Assembly: GCA_027621295.1 (NCBI GenBank)
Contig: JAQCBR010000002.1
Span: 1-64,000 of the forward strand
DNA: 64,000 nucleotides
Direction: 5' to 3'
From: Planctomycetota bacterium
GTDB lineage: Bacteria > Planctomycetota > UBA1135 > UBA2386
Of the stretch, positions 41,691 through 50,162 are shown in pieces; positions within the stretch are counted from its first letter, which is position 1, and every line of letters starts with the position of its first letter. Both the position numbers and the translations under genes were made by a program. Below the pieces are notes generated by a model that made no database searches, was not told the DNA's origin, and worked only from the letters and a program-made list of their open reading frames with translations.

Positions 41691-43073
41691 GTGTCGACCT
41701 ACCTCTACATCGCGGCCGCGGTCCTCTTCATCCTCGGCATCAAGCGCCTCGGCAAGGTCAAGACCGCGCGGTCCGGCAACCAGGTCGCCGCGCTCGGCAT
41801 GCTGGTCGCTCTCATCGGCGTGCTGGTCGAAGCGAAGGTCCTCGACTGGACCATGGCGTCGATCGCGCTCGGCATCGGCACGGTGATCGGCGTGCTGCTC
41901 GCGACCCGCGTGCAGATGACGTCGATGCCGGAGCTGGTGGCGGCGTTCAACGGCCTCGGCGGCGCGGCGTCGGCACTGGTCGCCGCAGTCGAGCTCTACG
42001 ACAAGTCGAAGGAGTCGACCCTCGCCAGCCAGGACACGATGGTGGCGACGACCGTCCCGCTGTCGATCCTGATCGGCACGGCCACGCTGTCGGGGAGTGC
42101 GGTCGCCTACTTCAAGCTCGCCGGCAAGCCCTTCCCCCACCCGTTCAAGGGCGCGCTCCGCAACCTCTCGCACGTGGCGCTCGTGCTCGGGATCGTCTAC
42201 GCGAGCTACTGGTCGGCGACGAGCATGGGCGCCGAAGCCGATACGGCGATGATCGTGCTGCTGGTGCTGTCGACGATCGCAGGCGTCTTCCTCGTCACGC
42301 CGATCGGCGGCGCGGACATGCCGGTCGTCGTGGCTCTCCTCAACTCGCTGTCGGGTGTGGCGGCTGCCGCGAGCGGCTTCGTGATCGCGAACCAGATGCT
42401 GATCGTTGCCGGCGCTCTGGTCGGGGCGTCGGGCCTGATCCTGACGCAGATCATGTGCAAGGCGATGAACCGCTCGCTGGGGAACGTGCTGATCGGCGGG
42501 GTCGGCGACGGCGCGGTCGCTGCGGACGCACGCGAGTACCACAACATCAAGAAGACGTCCTCCGAGGAGGTCGCGATGCTGCTGGACGGCGCGACGTCCT
42601 GCGTGATCGTCCCCGGCTACGGGCTCGCGGTCGCGCAGGCCCAGCACACCTGCGCGAACCTCGCGAAGGAGCTCGAGAGCCGCGGCGTCGACGTCCGCTA
42701 CGCGATCCACCCGGTCGCGGGCCGCATGCCGGGCCACATGAACGTGCTGCTCGCCGAGGCCGACGTCCCCTACGACAAGCTCTGGGAGATGGAGCGGATC
42801 AACTCGGAGTTCGAGAACACCGACGTGGTCGTCATCGTTGGCGCGAACGACGTCGTGAACCCGCTCGCGCGCGAGAAGACCGGCAGCCCGATCGACGGGA
42901 TGCCGATCCTCGACGTCGACAAGGCGCGCACCGTCGTGATGATCAAGCGCTCGCTGAGCCCCGGCTACGCGGGCTGCCGCAACCCGCTCTTCGACCATGA
43001 GAACACGCTGATGGTGTTCGAAGACGCGAAGGCGGCGCTGCAGGGCATGCTCGACGAACTGAAGGAGATGTGA
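41691..43073 (+). CDS. pntB: NAD(P) transhydrogenase subunit beta
   Basis: The 460-residue subunit starts at a GTG at 41691. The first 270 residues are membrane helices of domain II, with MPELVAAFNGLGGAASALVA and GADMPVVVALLNSLSGVAAAASGF as channel signatures. The NADP-binding domain III is the C-terminal 190 residues: PGYGLAVAQAQH, HPVAGRMPGHMNVLLAEADVPYD, NTDVVVIVGANDVVNP and VIKRSLSPGYAGCRNPLF. All family blocks are present, so the enzyme should be functional and supply NADPH. Confidence 0.95.
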   Translation: MSTYLYIAAAVLFILGIKRLGKVKTARSGNQVAALGMLVALIGVLVEAKVLDWTMASIALGIGTVIGVLLATRVQMTSMPELVAAFNGLGGAASALVAAVELYDKSKESTLASQDTMVATTVPLSILIGTATLSGSAVAYFKLAGKPFPHPFKGALRNLSHVALVLGIVYASYWSATSMGAEADTAMIVLLVLSTIAGVFLVTPIGGADMPVVVALLNSLSGVAAAASGFVIANQMLIVAGALVGASGLILTQIMCKAMNRSLGNVLIGGVGDGAVAADAREYHNIKKTSSEEVAMLLDGATSCVIVPGYGLAVAQAQHTCANLAKELESRGVDVRYAIHPVAGRMPGHMNVLLAEADVPYDKLWEMERINSEFENTDVVVIVGANDVVNPLAREKTGSPIDGMPILDVDKARTVVMIKRSLSPGYAGCRNPLFDHENTLMVFEDAKAALQGMLDELKEM

Positions 43074-43146
43074 GCCCGGTCGCGCGGCTCCGTTGCGAGC
43101 TCGGTCGCGGGGCTCCGTTGTTGGCTCGGTCGCGGGGCTCCGTGCC
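43074..43146. repeat. 25-base tandem repeat after pntB
   Basis: Nearly three copies with a 25-base period follow the pntB stop directly; the core CGGTCGCG recurs at 43077, 43102 and 43127, each followed by a GGCTCCGT-type segment. Each unit can fold as a small hairpin, such as GAGCC...GGCTC in the first. It lies between convergent pntB and the XRE gene and may serve as a terminator or mRNA-end structure. It does not look like CRISPR because the spacers are not unique. Confidence 0.7.
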
Positions 43147-43160
43147 GCGCCCGCGCCTCC

Positions 43161-43688
43161 TCAACCCCGCGGCCGGAACAGCCGGTCGGCGTAGCGCGAC
43201 TTCGGGAAGCGCTTGGCGACGTCCTTCGTGCGTCGCAGCGCTTCCGAGAGCGGAACGAGCACCGCGCCCGCCGGCACCTCGACCCAGATCGCCTGGTCAC
43301 CGAGCTCACCGACGAGTCGGTCGAACTCGCGCGTGTCGCGCGCGGCGCCCAGTCTCTCGAGCAGGGCCCGGTCCAGCAGGGCCGACTCGCGTCGCGTCGG
43401 CTGGTCCTTGCGGCCGAGGAGCTCGTCGACGGAGACGCGGAAGAGCTCGGCCAACGCGAGAACGTCGGTGCAGGGTGGCATCCGGGATGCGGACTCCCAC
43501 CGAGACACCGCCGACTCGTGACAGCCCAGGGCCGCGGCGACGTCCTCCTGGGTCAGTCCACGCAGTGCGCGGAGTTCGCGGATGCGCTCCGCAAGGGTCT
43601 GCGAGAGCTGGCGGCGGTCGGGCTTCTCGGTCACGTCGGCGGGGTGTCTGCTCGGCTCGGGGGCGGAGATCCTACGGCTGGGCGACAT
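43161..43688 (-). CDS. XRE-family helix-turn-helix regulator
   Basis: The 175-residue protein is taken from the ATG at 43688; an in-frame ATG at 43712 is possible, and the longer frame upstream is not protein-like. The HTH is LAERIRELRALRGLTQEDVAAALGCHESAVSRWESASRMPP at about residues 32-74 (Cro/C1 type), followed by LALAELFRVSVDELLG. The C-terminal 80 residues are a small uncharacterised domain (FDRLVGELGDQAIWVEVPAG). It is divergent from the metallo-beta-lactamase gene with a 102-base gap, which it may control. Its ligand is not known. Confidence 0.8.
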   Translation of the reverse strand: MSPSRRISAPEPSRHPADVTEKPDRRQLSQTLAERIRELRALRGLTQEDVAAALGCHESAVSRWESASRMPPCTDVLALAELFRVSVDELLGRKDQPTRRESALLDRALLERLGAARDTREFDRLVGELGDQAIWVEVPAGAVLVPLSEALRRTKDVAKRFPKSRYADRLFRPRG

Positions 43689-43790
43689 CGCATGGCAGTG
43701 CACAGCACACATGTCGGGAGTCTCTCCCGGTGAACGGCGAAACCAGCGTCGGCGCGTGGACGTTCTCGTTGCCACCGACAAGATGGCGCC

Positions 43791-45182
43791 ATGAGAGTCG
43801 AACTGCAGTTCTTCGGGGCTGCGCGCCACGTCACCGGCAGCAAGCATCTGCTCACCGTGGACGGCAAGCGCATCCTCCTGGATTGCGGGCTGGTCCAAGG
43901 TCCGCGGGCGATGGCGAACGCCGCGAACCGGGAGCTGCCCTTCGATGCGAAGTCGGTCGACGCCGTGGTGCTGAGCCACGCGCACATCGATCACAGCGGC
44001 TCGCTGCCTCGCATGCTGCGTGACGGCTACCGGGGCGCGATCCACTGCACGGCTCCGACGCGCGATCTGGCCGAGATCCTGCTCGCCGACTCGGCACACC
44101 TGCAGGCGCAGGACCTGCTCTATCTGAAGAAGAAGGGCCGCGTCGATCGTGATGCCGAGCCTCCGTACGACAACGAGGACGTGGGTGCGACGATCCGTGC
44201 GATGCGCTGCCACAGCTACGGCAGCCGATTCGACGTGGTGCCCGGAGTCCGCGGCGAGTTCTTCGAGGCCGGCCACATCCTCGGCTCGGCGATGGTCGTG
44301 CTGCACATCAGCGGCCGGGAACGGGAGATCAGGATCGGATTCACCGGCGACCACGGCCGGAAGGGCACGCCGATCCTCCGCGACCCTGCCCGACTTCCGC
44401 CGGTCGACTACCTGATCACCGAGTCGACCTACGGCGACCGGCTCCACGAGTCATCCGAGGAGCTCGAGGACGCGCTCTGTCGCGTGGTGCTCGACGAGAT
44501 CCGCGACGGTGGGCGGCTCCTCGTCCCCGCGTTCTCGGTCGGGCGGACCCAGAACCTGCTCTACACGCTGGGCAACCTGACCGCCGCGGGACGCATCCCC
44601 CGCCAGCGCATCTGGGTGGACTCACCGCTGAGCACGAAGGCCACCAAGGTCATCGCGTCCCACCGCGAACAGTTCGACGACGAGACGCGTGCGATCCTCG
44701 ACCAGGGCCGCGACCCGTTCTTCTTCGAAGGCGTGCGCTTCGTCCAGGACGTCCAGGAGAGCATGTCCCTGAACGGCGCGCGCGACGGGATCATCATCTC
44801 CGCGGCTGGCATGATGGAAGCCGGGCGCATCCTCCACCACCTCAAGCACTCGATCACACGCCCCGAGGACTGCGTCCTCGCGGTCGGCTTCATGGCCGAA
44901 GGGACCCTCGGCCGCAAACTCGTCGAAGGCTTCGAACACGTTCCGATCTTCGGCGAGCGCTACCGCGTCCGCTGCAAGGTCCGCCAGATCCGCGGCCTGT
45001 CCGCCCACGCCGACTGGCGCGAGCTCATCTCGGCCCTCCGCCCGCTCGCCCCCACCTGCAAGCACGCCTTCGTCGTCCACGGCGAAGAGACCCCTGCCCT
45101 CAAGTTCTGCGACCGCCTTCGCGACGTCGGCTTCGAGCAGGTGACCGCCCCGGTGCAGCGGCAGAAGTTCGAGCTTGTCTGA
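43791..45182 (+). CDS. Metallo-beta-lactamase/beta-CASP ribonuclease-like protein
   Basis: The 463-residue protein contains the metal motif SHAHIDHSGSLPRM near residue 62 and the later ligands GHILGSAMV and FTGDHGRKGTPIL. The beta-CASP insert follows with EST (TESTYGDRLHE), LVPAFSVGRTQNLLY and the C-terminal SAAGMMEAGRILHHL and GLSAHADWREL motifs. This is the RNA 3'-processing/exonuclease family related to CPSF-73-like and YSH1-like bacterial proteins. It should act on RNA in the cytosol. It converges with the SWIM gene across a hairpin at 45196-45225. Confidence 0.9.
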   Translation: MRVELQFFGAARHVTGSKHLLTVDGKRILLDCGLVQGPRAMANAANRELPFDAKSVDAVVLSHAHIDHSGSLPRMLRDGYRGAIHCTAPTRDLAEILLADSAHLQAQDLLYLKKKGRVDRDAEPPYDNEDVGATIRAMRCHSYGSRFDVVPGVRGEFFEAGHILGSAMVVLHISGREREIRIGFTGDHGRKGTPILRDPARLPPVDYLITESTYGDRLHESSEELEDALCRVVLDEIRDGGRLLVPAFSVGRTQNLLYTLGNLTAAGRIPRQRIWVDSPLSTKATKVIASHREQFDDETRAILDQGRDPFFFEGVRFVQDVQESMSLNGARDGIIISAAGMMEAGRILHHLKHSITRPEDCVLAVGFMAEGTLGRKLVEGFEHVPIFGERYRVRCKVRQIRGLSAHADWRELISALRPLAPTCKHAFVVHGEETPALKFCDRLRDVGFEQVTAPVQRQKFELV

Positions 45183-45195
45183 GGCGGGCGCGCGG

Positions 45196-45225
45196 CGGCT
45201 GGTCGGAGCGCAGGCGCTCCAGCCG
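45196..45225. terminator. Hairpin between convergent genes
   Basis: CGGCT-ggtc-GGAGCG-CAGG-CGCTCC-AGCCG can form an interrupted 11-pair stem with a four-base loop and a one-sided bulge. It occupies most of the 43-base gap between the beta-CASP gene and the SWIM gene and could stop transcription from both sides. No T tract is present on either strand. Confidence 0.55.
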
Positions 45226-45960
45226 TCAGACCAGCGGCTCGGTGGGTTCGCTCGGCTCCTCGCGGCGCAGCGCGTCGATCGCCGCGGCGATCGCCTGGAC
45301 CTTGTTCGCCTGGTGGGAGCCGAGGAGGTTGCGGACCTGGCCGATGGCGAGGGCGACGTCGAGATCGACGTCTTCGCAGTCGGGGAACAGGATCGGTTCC
45401 TCGCGAGCTCCGAACGAGAGTGGAGGGTGCTCACCCGGCTCGGCGGGCCGGGAGGCCTCGTCGAGGAGCTGGCGGAGGTCGATGCCGCGGAGGACGAGGA
45501 GTTCGTACGGGCGTTCCTCGATCCTGCGGGCGAAGAGCTCGTGGAGGGCGAGGATGTGGCGGCAGGGGCGCTCCTGCTCGCTGCAGGTGCAGGCGGATGT
45601 GACGCGTCGCGGCTCGGGGAAGACCGGCTCGCCGGCGATGCGGGCGATCAGGCGGTCGAAGGAGCGGGGCACGAGGCCCTGCGTCATCTGCTCGAGCATG
45701 CTGGCCGAGCGCCTCATCACGCGCACGACCTGCGGCCAGATCTTCGAGGACAGCATCGGGACGTGGACGCTGACTTCGTGGAGCGCGCCCATCGAGCCCT
45801 CCATCTCGGCCATGATGGAGCCGGGCTGGATGCGTAGGCGCGGGTTGCGGATCGCGGGAAGCGAGACGAGCGCGCGCTCGAGCTCGTTCGTGTCGACGCC
45901 CTGGCTGGTGATACGACGCCAGCGCTCGCCCATCGACGGGGGTCGCTTGTCCCGGGTCAT
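45226..45960 (-). CDS. SWIM zinc-finger protein partner of SNF2 helicase
   Basis: The 244-residue protein carries the SWIM zinc motif C-x-C-x(n)-C-x-H as CTCSEQERPCRHI at about residues 124-136. Its first 110 residues (MGERWRRITSQGVDTNELER) and last 90 residues are helical with acidic stretches. SWIM domains bind DNA or proteins and are often encoded beside SNF2 helicases. Its ATG at 45960 overlaps the helicase stop in ATGA, so they are translated together and likely act in one complex. Confidence 0.88.
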   Translation of the reverse strand: MTRDKRPPSMGERWRRITSQGVDTNELERALVSLPAIRNPRLRIQPGSIMAEMEGSMGALHEVSVHVPMLSSKIWPQVVRVMRRSASMLEQMTQGLVPRSFDRLIARIAGEPVFPEPRRVTSACTCSEQERPCRHILALHELFARRIEERPYELLVLRGIDLRQLLDEASRPAEPGEHPPLSFGAREEPILFPDCEDVDLDVALAIGQVRNLLGSHQANKVQAIAAAIDALRREEPSEPTEPLV

Positions 45961-48839
45961 GCGAGCGCCTCCTTTCGGTCGAGGACGAGGAGCCGGCGCA
46001 GCTCGTCGTTGGTCAGTTCGGTGAGCCAGTTCTCACCCGCACCGAGCAGCGTGTTGGCGACGTCGCGCTTGCGCTCGAGCATCGTCTGGATGCGCTCCTC
46101 GAGCGTGCCGATGCAGACGAACTTGTGGACGAAGACGTTGCGCTGCTGGCCGATGCGGAACGCGCGGTCGGTCGCCTGGTCCTCGACCGCGGGGTTCCAC
46201 CAGCGGTCGAAGTGGAACACGCGATTCGCGGCGGTGAGGTTGAGACCGGTGCCACCCGCCTTGAGGGAGAGCACGAACACCTTCGGTCCGTCTGGTTCCT
46301 CGGCCTGGAACGTCGCGACCATCTCCTCGCGGTCCTTCTGCGGGACGCCGCCGTGGAGGAACAGCACCTTGCCGCCGAGGACTTCCTCGACGTGCGTCTT
46401 CAGCAGGCCGCCCATCTCGCGGAACTGCGTGAAGATCAGGCAGCGGTCCCCCTCCTCCAGCGCCTCCTCGAGCATCTCGGTCAGGAGGTCGAGCTTGCCG
46501 GAGCGTCCAGCCAGCGTGGACCCGTCGGACAGGTAGTGTGCGGGGTGGTTGCAGACCTGCTTCAGGCGGAGCAGCGTCGTCAGGATCGCGCCGCGGCGCT
46601 GGATGCCCTCGCCAGCCTTCTCGACCTCGTCGAGCCCCTTGCGGACCACCGCCTCGTAGAGGATCGCCTGTTCGCGGCTCAGGCTCGAAGACACCACCTG
46701 CTCCGACTTCTCCGGCAGGTCCGTGATGATGTCCGGGTCGGTCTTGAGGCGACGCAGCACGAACGGCCTCACCAGCCGTCCGAGCGTCGAGGCGCGGCTG
46801 CGGCTCCTCTGCTTGACGATCGGGTGCTCGAGCGTCTGCATGAACTGCGTCCGCGTGCCCAGCAGTCCCTCGTTGAGGAAGTCCATGATCGACCAGAGAT
46901 CGAGCGGACGGTTCTCGAGCGGCGTGCCGGTCAGCGCGATGCGGAACTTGCCGCTGAGTGCGCGCGCCGCCTTCGACTGGCGCGTGGCGGGGTTCTTGAT
47001 GTTCTGGGCTTCGTCGAGGATCACGCCGTCCCAGACGCGGCCGAGCAGCAGGTCCTGGTCGCGCTGCAGCAGGTTGTAGCTCGTCAGGACGATCGCGTTC
47101 TCGTCGGTCATCGCCTGGAACGCCTCGGGCTCCCGCGGCCGAAGCTTGCCGTGGTGCAGCTCGACCTTGAGTTCCGGCGCGAAGCGCTTGAGCTCACGAC
47201 GCCAGTTGCCGAGCACGCTGACCGGGCAGACCAGAAGGATCGGGCCCGGGTTCTCACGCTGCAGCCGCCAGTCGAGGATCACCGTGATCGCCTGGATCGT
47301 CTTGCCGAGACCCATGTCGTCGGCGAGGCACGCTCCGAAGCCCTGGTCGATCAGGAAGTAGAGCCACGCGTGTCCGCGCTCCTGGTAGGGACGCAGCTCG
47401 CCGATGAAGCCCTCGGGGAGCTTGCGGTCCTCGACCTTGCGCGCGTTGTCGAGGTTCTTCACGAGCTCGTCGAGGCGCGGACCCCCGTCGAGGGTCTCCA
47501 TCGCCAAGCCGTGCAGGTGGGTTGCGCCACCGAGCTTCAGGCGGAGCGCCTCGAAGAAGCTGATCCGGTCGCCCTCTTCGCTGCTGCGCTTCTGGAACGC
47601 GAGGATCGCCTCACGGTCCTTCGGCGTGATCAGCACCGGGCCGCGCTCGAGGAACACGAGCGGCGAGCGCGCGTGGACGAGCGTGTCGAACTCCTTCTGG
47701 TTGAGCTCTTCGCCACCCAGCGCGAGCGCCCACCGGAACTCGAACCACGGGCGCGGTCCGTCGCCGTCTGCGGTCTCGGTGAGTGAGACCCTCGCGGAGA
47801 GCCTCTGCATGCTCTCGAGACCGGGCAGCGTGATCGCGAAGCCTTCGTTCTCGAGCAGGGTGAGGTGATCCAGGACCTGATCGAGCTCGTCGCGGTTCAG
47901 GGAGGCCTTGCCGTCCTCCATGTTCATCGCGCGGTGCAGGGCCGGGATGCGGTGCGCGACCTCGTCGAGGTGCTCCTCGAGTGCCTCGATCCCCTCACGT
48001 GCGAGGGGGTCCGGGAACAGGTCCTGCGCGAGCCGCTCCTTCAGCGTCTCGAGCGAGTAGATGACGTCGAGTCCGTGGACCGGGCGGAAGCACAGCTCGA
48101 TGCCCCAGGGAACGCCCTCCTCCAGCTCCTCGGTCGGCGCCAGGACCTGGAGCACCGGCTCCGGGCGGATCGTCTGGAACGAAGGCGGCAGCCGCTCGGC
48201 AGACTCGTGGGCGGGTTCCACCTCGTCCGCGCAGACGTTGAGCGCGTGGCCGACGAAGCTGTAGGCGAGGTTCTTCGCAGTGACCGCGTGCACCGGGTGG
48301 TCGTCGGCGGCGAACCGCGCGGTGCGCAGCGTGCCCGGAACCAGCTCGGCGATCGCGCCGAGACAGCGCAGCGTGTCCTGCTCCCAGAACGGCACGAAAC
48401 GCATCAGCGTCGGGTTCGACGCCGGCGCGAAGGCCCGCCTCGCCAGGAGGGCCTGCACGAGGCGGGCCGCCTGGGTGAGGAAGCAGAGTCCGGGCGCACG
48501 CAGGTCGATCTCGAGGCCGGCGAGGTAGGGCACGGCTTCGACGAGCGGGAGCGCGCGGGCGTGCAGGCGCCACAGACCGGGAACGACCCGCTGCCCGCCC
48601 TCGCCCTTCGCAGCGAGGCGGTGCGGCGTGACCGGGCGGAGACTCGACTCCTCGGTGGGAATCAGGAGTTCGAGCTCACACTCCTCGCTGCGCGCGAGCA
48701 GGTCCGCTGGCATGTGCTGGTCTACGTCCTCGAGGCCACCTTCCGACAGGAAGGCGACCCGGGCGTCCGCCGGAGAGCGGGCGTGGAGGTAGACGGCGTC
48801 GAAGTAGGGTGCGCGCGTCACGGAGTAGAGGGTATGCAC
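45957..48839 (-). CDS. SNF2-family DNA translocase/helicase
   Basis: The 960-residue protein starts at a GTG at 48839 (or a GTG further in at the VTRAPYF residues). The N-terminal 450 residues are an uncharacterised region typical of bacterial SNF2 proteins. The ATPase core has motif I DDMGLGKTIQAITVILDW, motif II DEAQNIKNPATRQSKA, motif III LTGTPLENRPLDLWSIMDFL and motifs V/VI SLKAGGTGLNLTAANRV...DRAFRIGQQRNV, all intact. It is an ATP-driven double-strand DNA translocase related to RapA/HepA and Rad54-type proteins. It is encoded just upstream of, and overlaps, the SWIM gene. Confidence 0.93.
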   Translation of the reverse strand: MHTLYSVTRAPYFDAVYLHARSPADARVAFLSEGGLEDVDQHMPADLLARSEECELELLIPTEESSLRPVTPHRLAAKGEGGQRVVPGLWRLHARALPLVEAVPYLAGLEIDLRAPGLCFLTQAARLVQALLARRAFAPASNPTLMRFVPFWEQDTLRCLGAIAELVPGTLRTARFAADDHPVHAVTAKNLAYSFVGHALNVCADEVEPAHESAERLPPSFQTIRPEPVLQVLAPTEELEEGVPWGIELCFRPVHGLDVIYSLETLKERLAQDLFPDPLAREGIEALEEHLDEVAHRIPALHRAMNMEDGKASLNRDELDQVLDHLTLLENEGFAITLPGLESMQRLSARVSLTETADGDGPRPWFEFRWALALGGEELNQKEFDTLVHARSPLVFLERGPVLITPKDREAILAFQKRSSEEGDRISFFEALRLKLGGATHLHGLAMETLDGGPRLDELVKNLDNARKVEDRKLPEGFIGELRPYQERGHAWLYFLIDQGFGACLADDMGLGKTIQAITVILDWRLQRENPGPILLVCPVSVLGNWRRELKRFAPELKVELHHGKLRPREPEAFQAMTDENAIVLTSYNLLQRDQDLLLGRVWDGVILDEAQNIKNPATRQSKAARALSGKFRIALTGTPLENRPLDLWSIMDFLNEGLLGTRTQFMQTLEHPIVKQRSRSRASTLGRLVRPFVLRRLKTDPDIITDLPEKSEQVVSSSLSREQAILYEAVVRKGLDEVEKAGEGIQRRGAILTTLLRLKQVCNHPAHYLSDGSTLAGRSGKLDLLTEMLEEALEEGDRCLIFTQFREMGGLLKTHVEEVLGGKVLFLHGGVPQKDREEMVATFQAEEPDGPKVFVLSLKAGGTGLNLTAANRVFHFDRWWNPAVEDQATDRAFRIGQQRNVFVHKFVCIGTLEERIQTMLERKRDVANTLLGAGENWLTELTNDELRRLLVLDRKEALA

Positions 48840-49021
48840 CGAGGCGCAGCCCCGGAGGTACGAGGATGCGCCCGGGCGATCAGCCCTGAGAGGGAGTTGA
48901 GGAGGGAGCGGACGGAGGGGCGCCCTGGCGAGCAGGGCGTGGCGGGGAAGGCGGGCGCGCGGTGCGCCGGGTCCCGCGGCCGCCGGACCGAAGTCCGACG
49001 TCCCAGGCTCCCCCCGCGTCG

Positions 49022-49047
49022 CGCCCGACCCAGCCCCGGGTCGGGCG
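49022..49047 (-). terminator. Terminator hairpin at end of respiratory operon
   Basis: A perfect 10-base stem, CGCCCGACCC / GGGTCGGGCG with a six-base loop, lies four bases after the ctaF stop on the minus strand. It ends the 12-gene respiratory operon. There is no run of T after the stem; it may rely on hairpin strength alone, as in other GC-rich genomes. The remaining 48840-49021 stretch has further GC-rich inverted repeats but no gene. Confidence 0.7.
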
Positions 49048-49050
49048 AGT

Positions 49051-49452
49051 TCAGTCTTGGCCGAAGCGCTTGACCTCGACCGGCGTGCCGCCGATCGGGT
49101 CGGCGACCTGGCGGGTCGAGTGGTCGGCCAGCGTGAACAGGAACAGCAGGGACAGGAAGATCAGCGACCCCAGGAAGGCCAGGTTGTTCATGGCCGTGTC
49201 CCAGCGGAGGTGCATGAACACCGTCATGACCAGCGCCGCCTTGACGGCGGCGACAGCCATCGCGACCAGCATGCTCGCGCTGCCGAGGTGCAGTCCGGAG
49301 ACCGGCTCGGCGATGGCGACCGTGACGAAGGTCAGGAAGAGGAGCGTCACGTAGATCCCGAAGAACGCCTGGAACGAGCAGACGTGGGCGTGGTGCGAGT
49401 GGTCGACGACCGTGTCGCCGTGACCGTGCGAAGTGTCGGTTCCGTGTGCCAT
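49051..49452 (-). CDS. ctaF: Cytochrome c oxidase subunit IV
   Basis: The 133-residue protein has three membrane helices at about 31-50, 57-80 and 88-107 (FFGIYVTLLFLTFVTVAIAEP, MLVAMAVAAVKAALVMTVFM, LAFLGSLIFLSLLFLFTLAD). MTVFMHLRWD is the conserved prokaryotic COX IV motif. The N-terminus is His-rich (HGTDTSHGHGDTVVDHSHHAH). It is last in the operon, 13 bases after ctaE. Confidence 0.88.
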   Translation of the reverse strand: MAHGTDTSHGHGDTVVDHSHHAHVCSFQAFFGIYVTLLFLTFVTVAIAEPVSGLHLGSASMLVAMAVAAVKAALVMTVFMHLRWDTAMNNLAFLGSLIFLSLLFLFTLADHSTRQVADPIGGTPVEVKRFGQD

Positions 49453-49465
49453 GGCGGGACTTCGG

Positions 49466-50161
49466 TCAGGGGACGAGGTAGAGGAGCGGGAACAGGAAGA
49501 TCCAGATCAGGTCGACCACGTGCCAGTAGAGCCCGACGAGCTCGACCGGGGTGTACCAACCCGAGTGGAACCGACCCTGCGCTCCGCGCCAGATCAGCCA
49601 CGCGATGGCGATCATCCCGATCAGCACGTGCAGACCGTGGATACCCGTCATCGTGAAGTAGAGGTTGAAGTAGAGCTGCGGGTAGGCGAGCCCCTGCAGG
49701 TCCGGCGCGTAGTGATCGTCCGGCGAGAACAGGCCGGTGAACGCGAAGATGCCGTGGTGGTACTTCGTCGAGTACTCGATGTACTTGACCACCATGAAGC
49801 CGGCCGCGCAGACCACCGTCGCGACCAGCCACCAGACGAGCTGCTTGCGCTGGCTGAGCTGCGAAGCGCGGACACCCATCGCCATCGTCCACGAGCTGGT
49901 CAGGAGCAGGCCGGTGTTGAGCGCACCGAGCTTCCAGTCGAGCAGCGCGCCGCCCTTCTGGAACGTCTCCGGATAGACGTCGTGGTAGTAGATGTAGGCG
50001 GCGAACAGCCCACCGAAGAGCATCACTTCGGTCGCGAGGAACAGCCAGAAGGCGAGCTTCGCCGACTGGAACTCCTGCTCCGCGGTCTTGAAGTGGTGCG
50101 CGACCGTGTGGGTCTGGAAGCCGCCCTGCGGGGTCGGCGTGACGATCGTCGAATGGCCCAT
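49466..50161 (-). CDS. ctaE: Cytochrome c oxidase subunit III
   Basis: The 231-residue protein with about seven helices stabilises subunit I. FWLFLATEVMLFGGLFAAYIYY is the family N-terminal signature, TGIHGLHVLIGMIAI the helix with the conserved GxHxxHV, and VELVGLYWHVVDLIWIFLFPLLYL the C-terminal signature. It starts at the ATG at 50161, one base after the ctaD stop, so the two are probably translationally coupled. Confidence 0.95.
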   Translation of the reverse strand: MGHSTIVTPTPQGGFQTHTVAHHFKTAEQEFQSAKLAFWLFLATEVMLFGGLFAAYIYYHDVYPETFQKGGALLDWKLGALNTGLLLTSSWTMAMGVRASQLSQRKQLVWWLVATVVCAAGFMVVKYIEYSTKYHHGIFAFTGLFSPDDHYAPDLQGLAYPQLYFNLYFTMTGIHGLHVLIGMIAIAWLIWRGAQGRFHSGWYTPVELVGLYWHVVDLIWIFLFPLLYLVP

Positions 50162-50162
50162 C

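Noticed and set aside
43074-43146. CRISPR-like repeat
   Set aside because: The period is only 25 bases with no distinct spacers, and no cas gene is present.
43689-44447. Upstream extension of the XRE regulator frame
   Set aside because: It runs opposite the beta-CASP gene start and has no gene-like composition; the HTH needs only the ATG at 43688.
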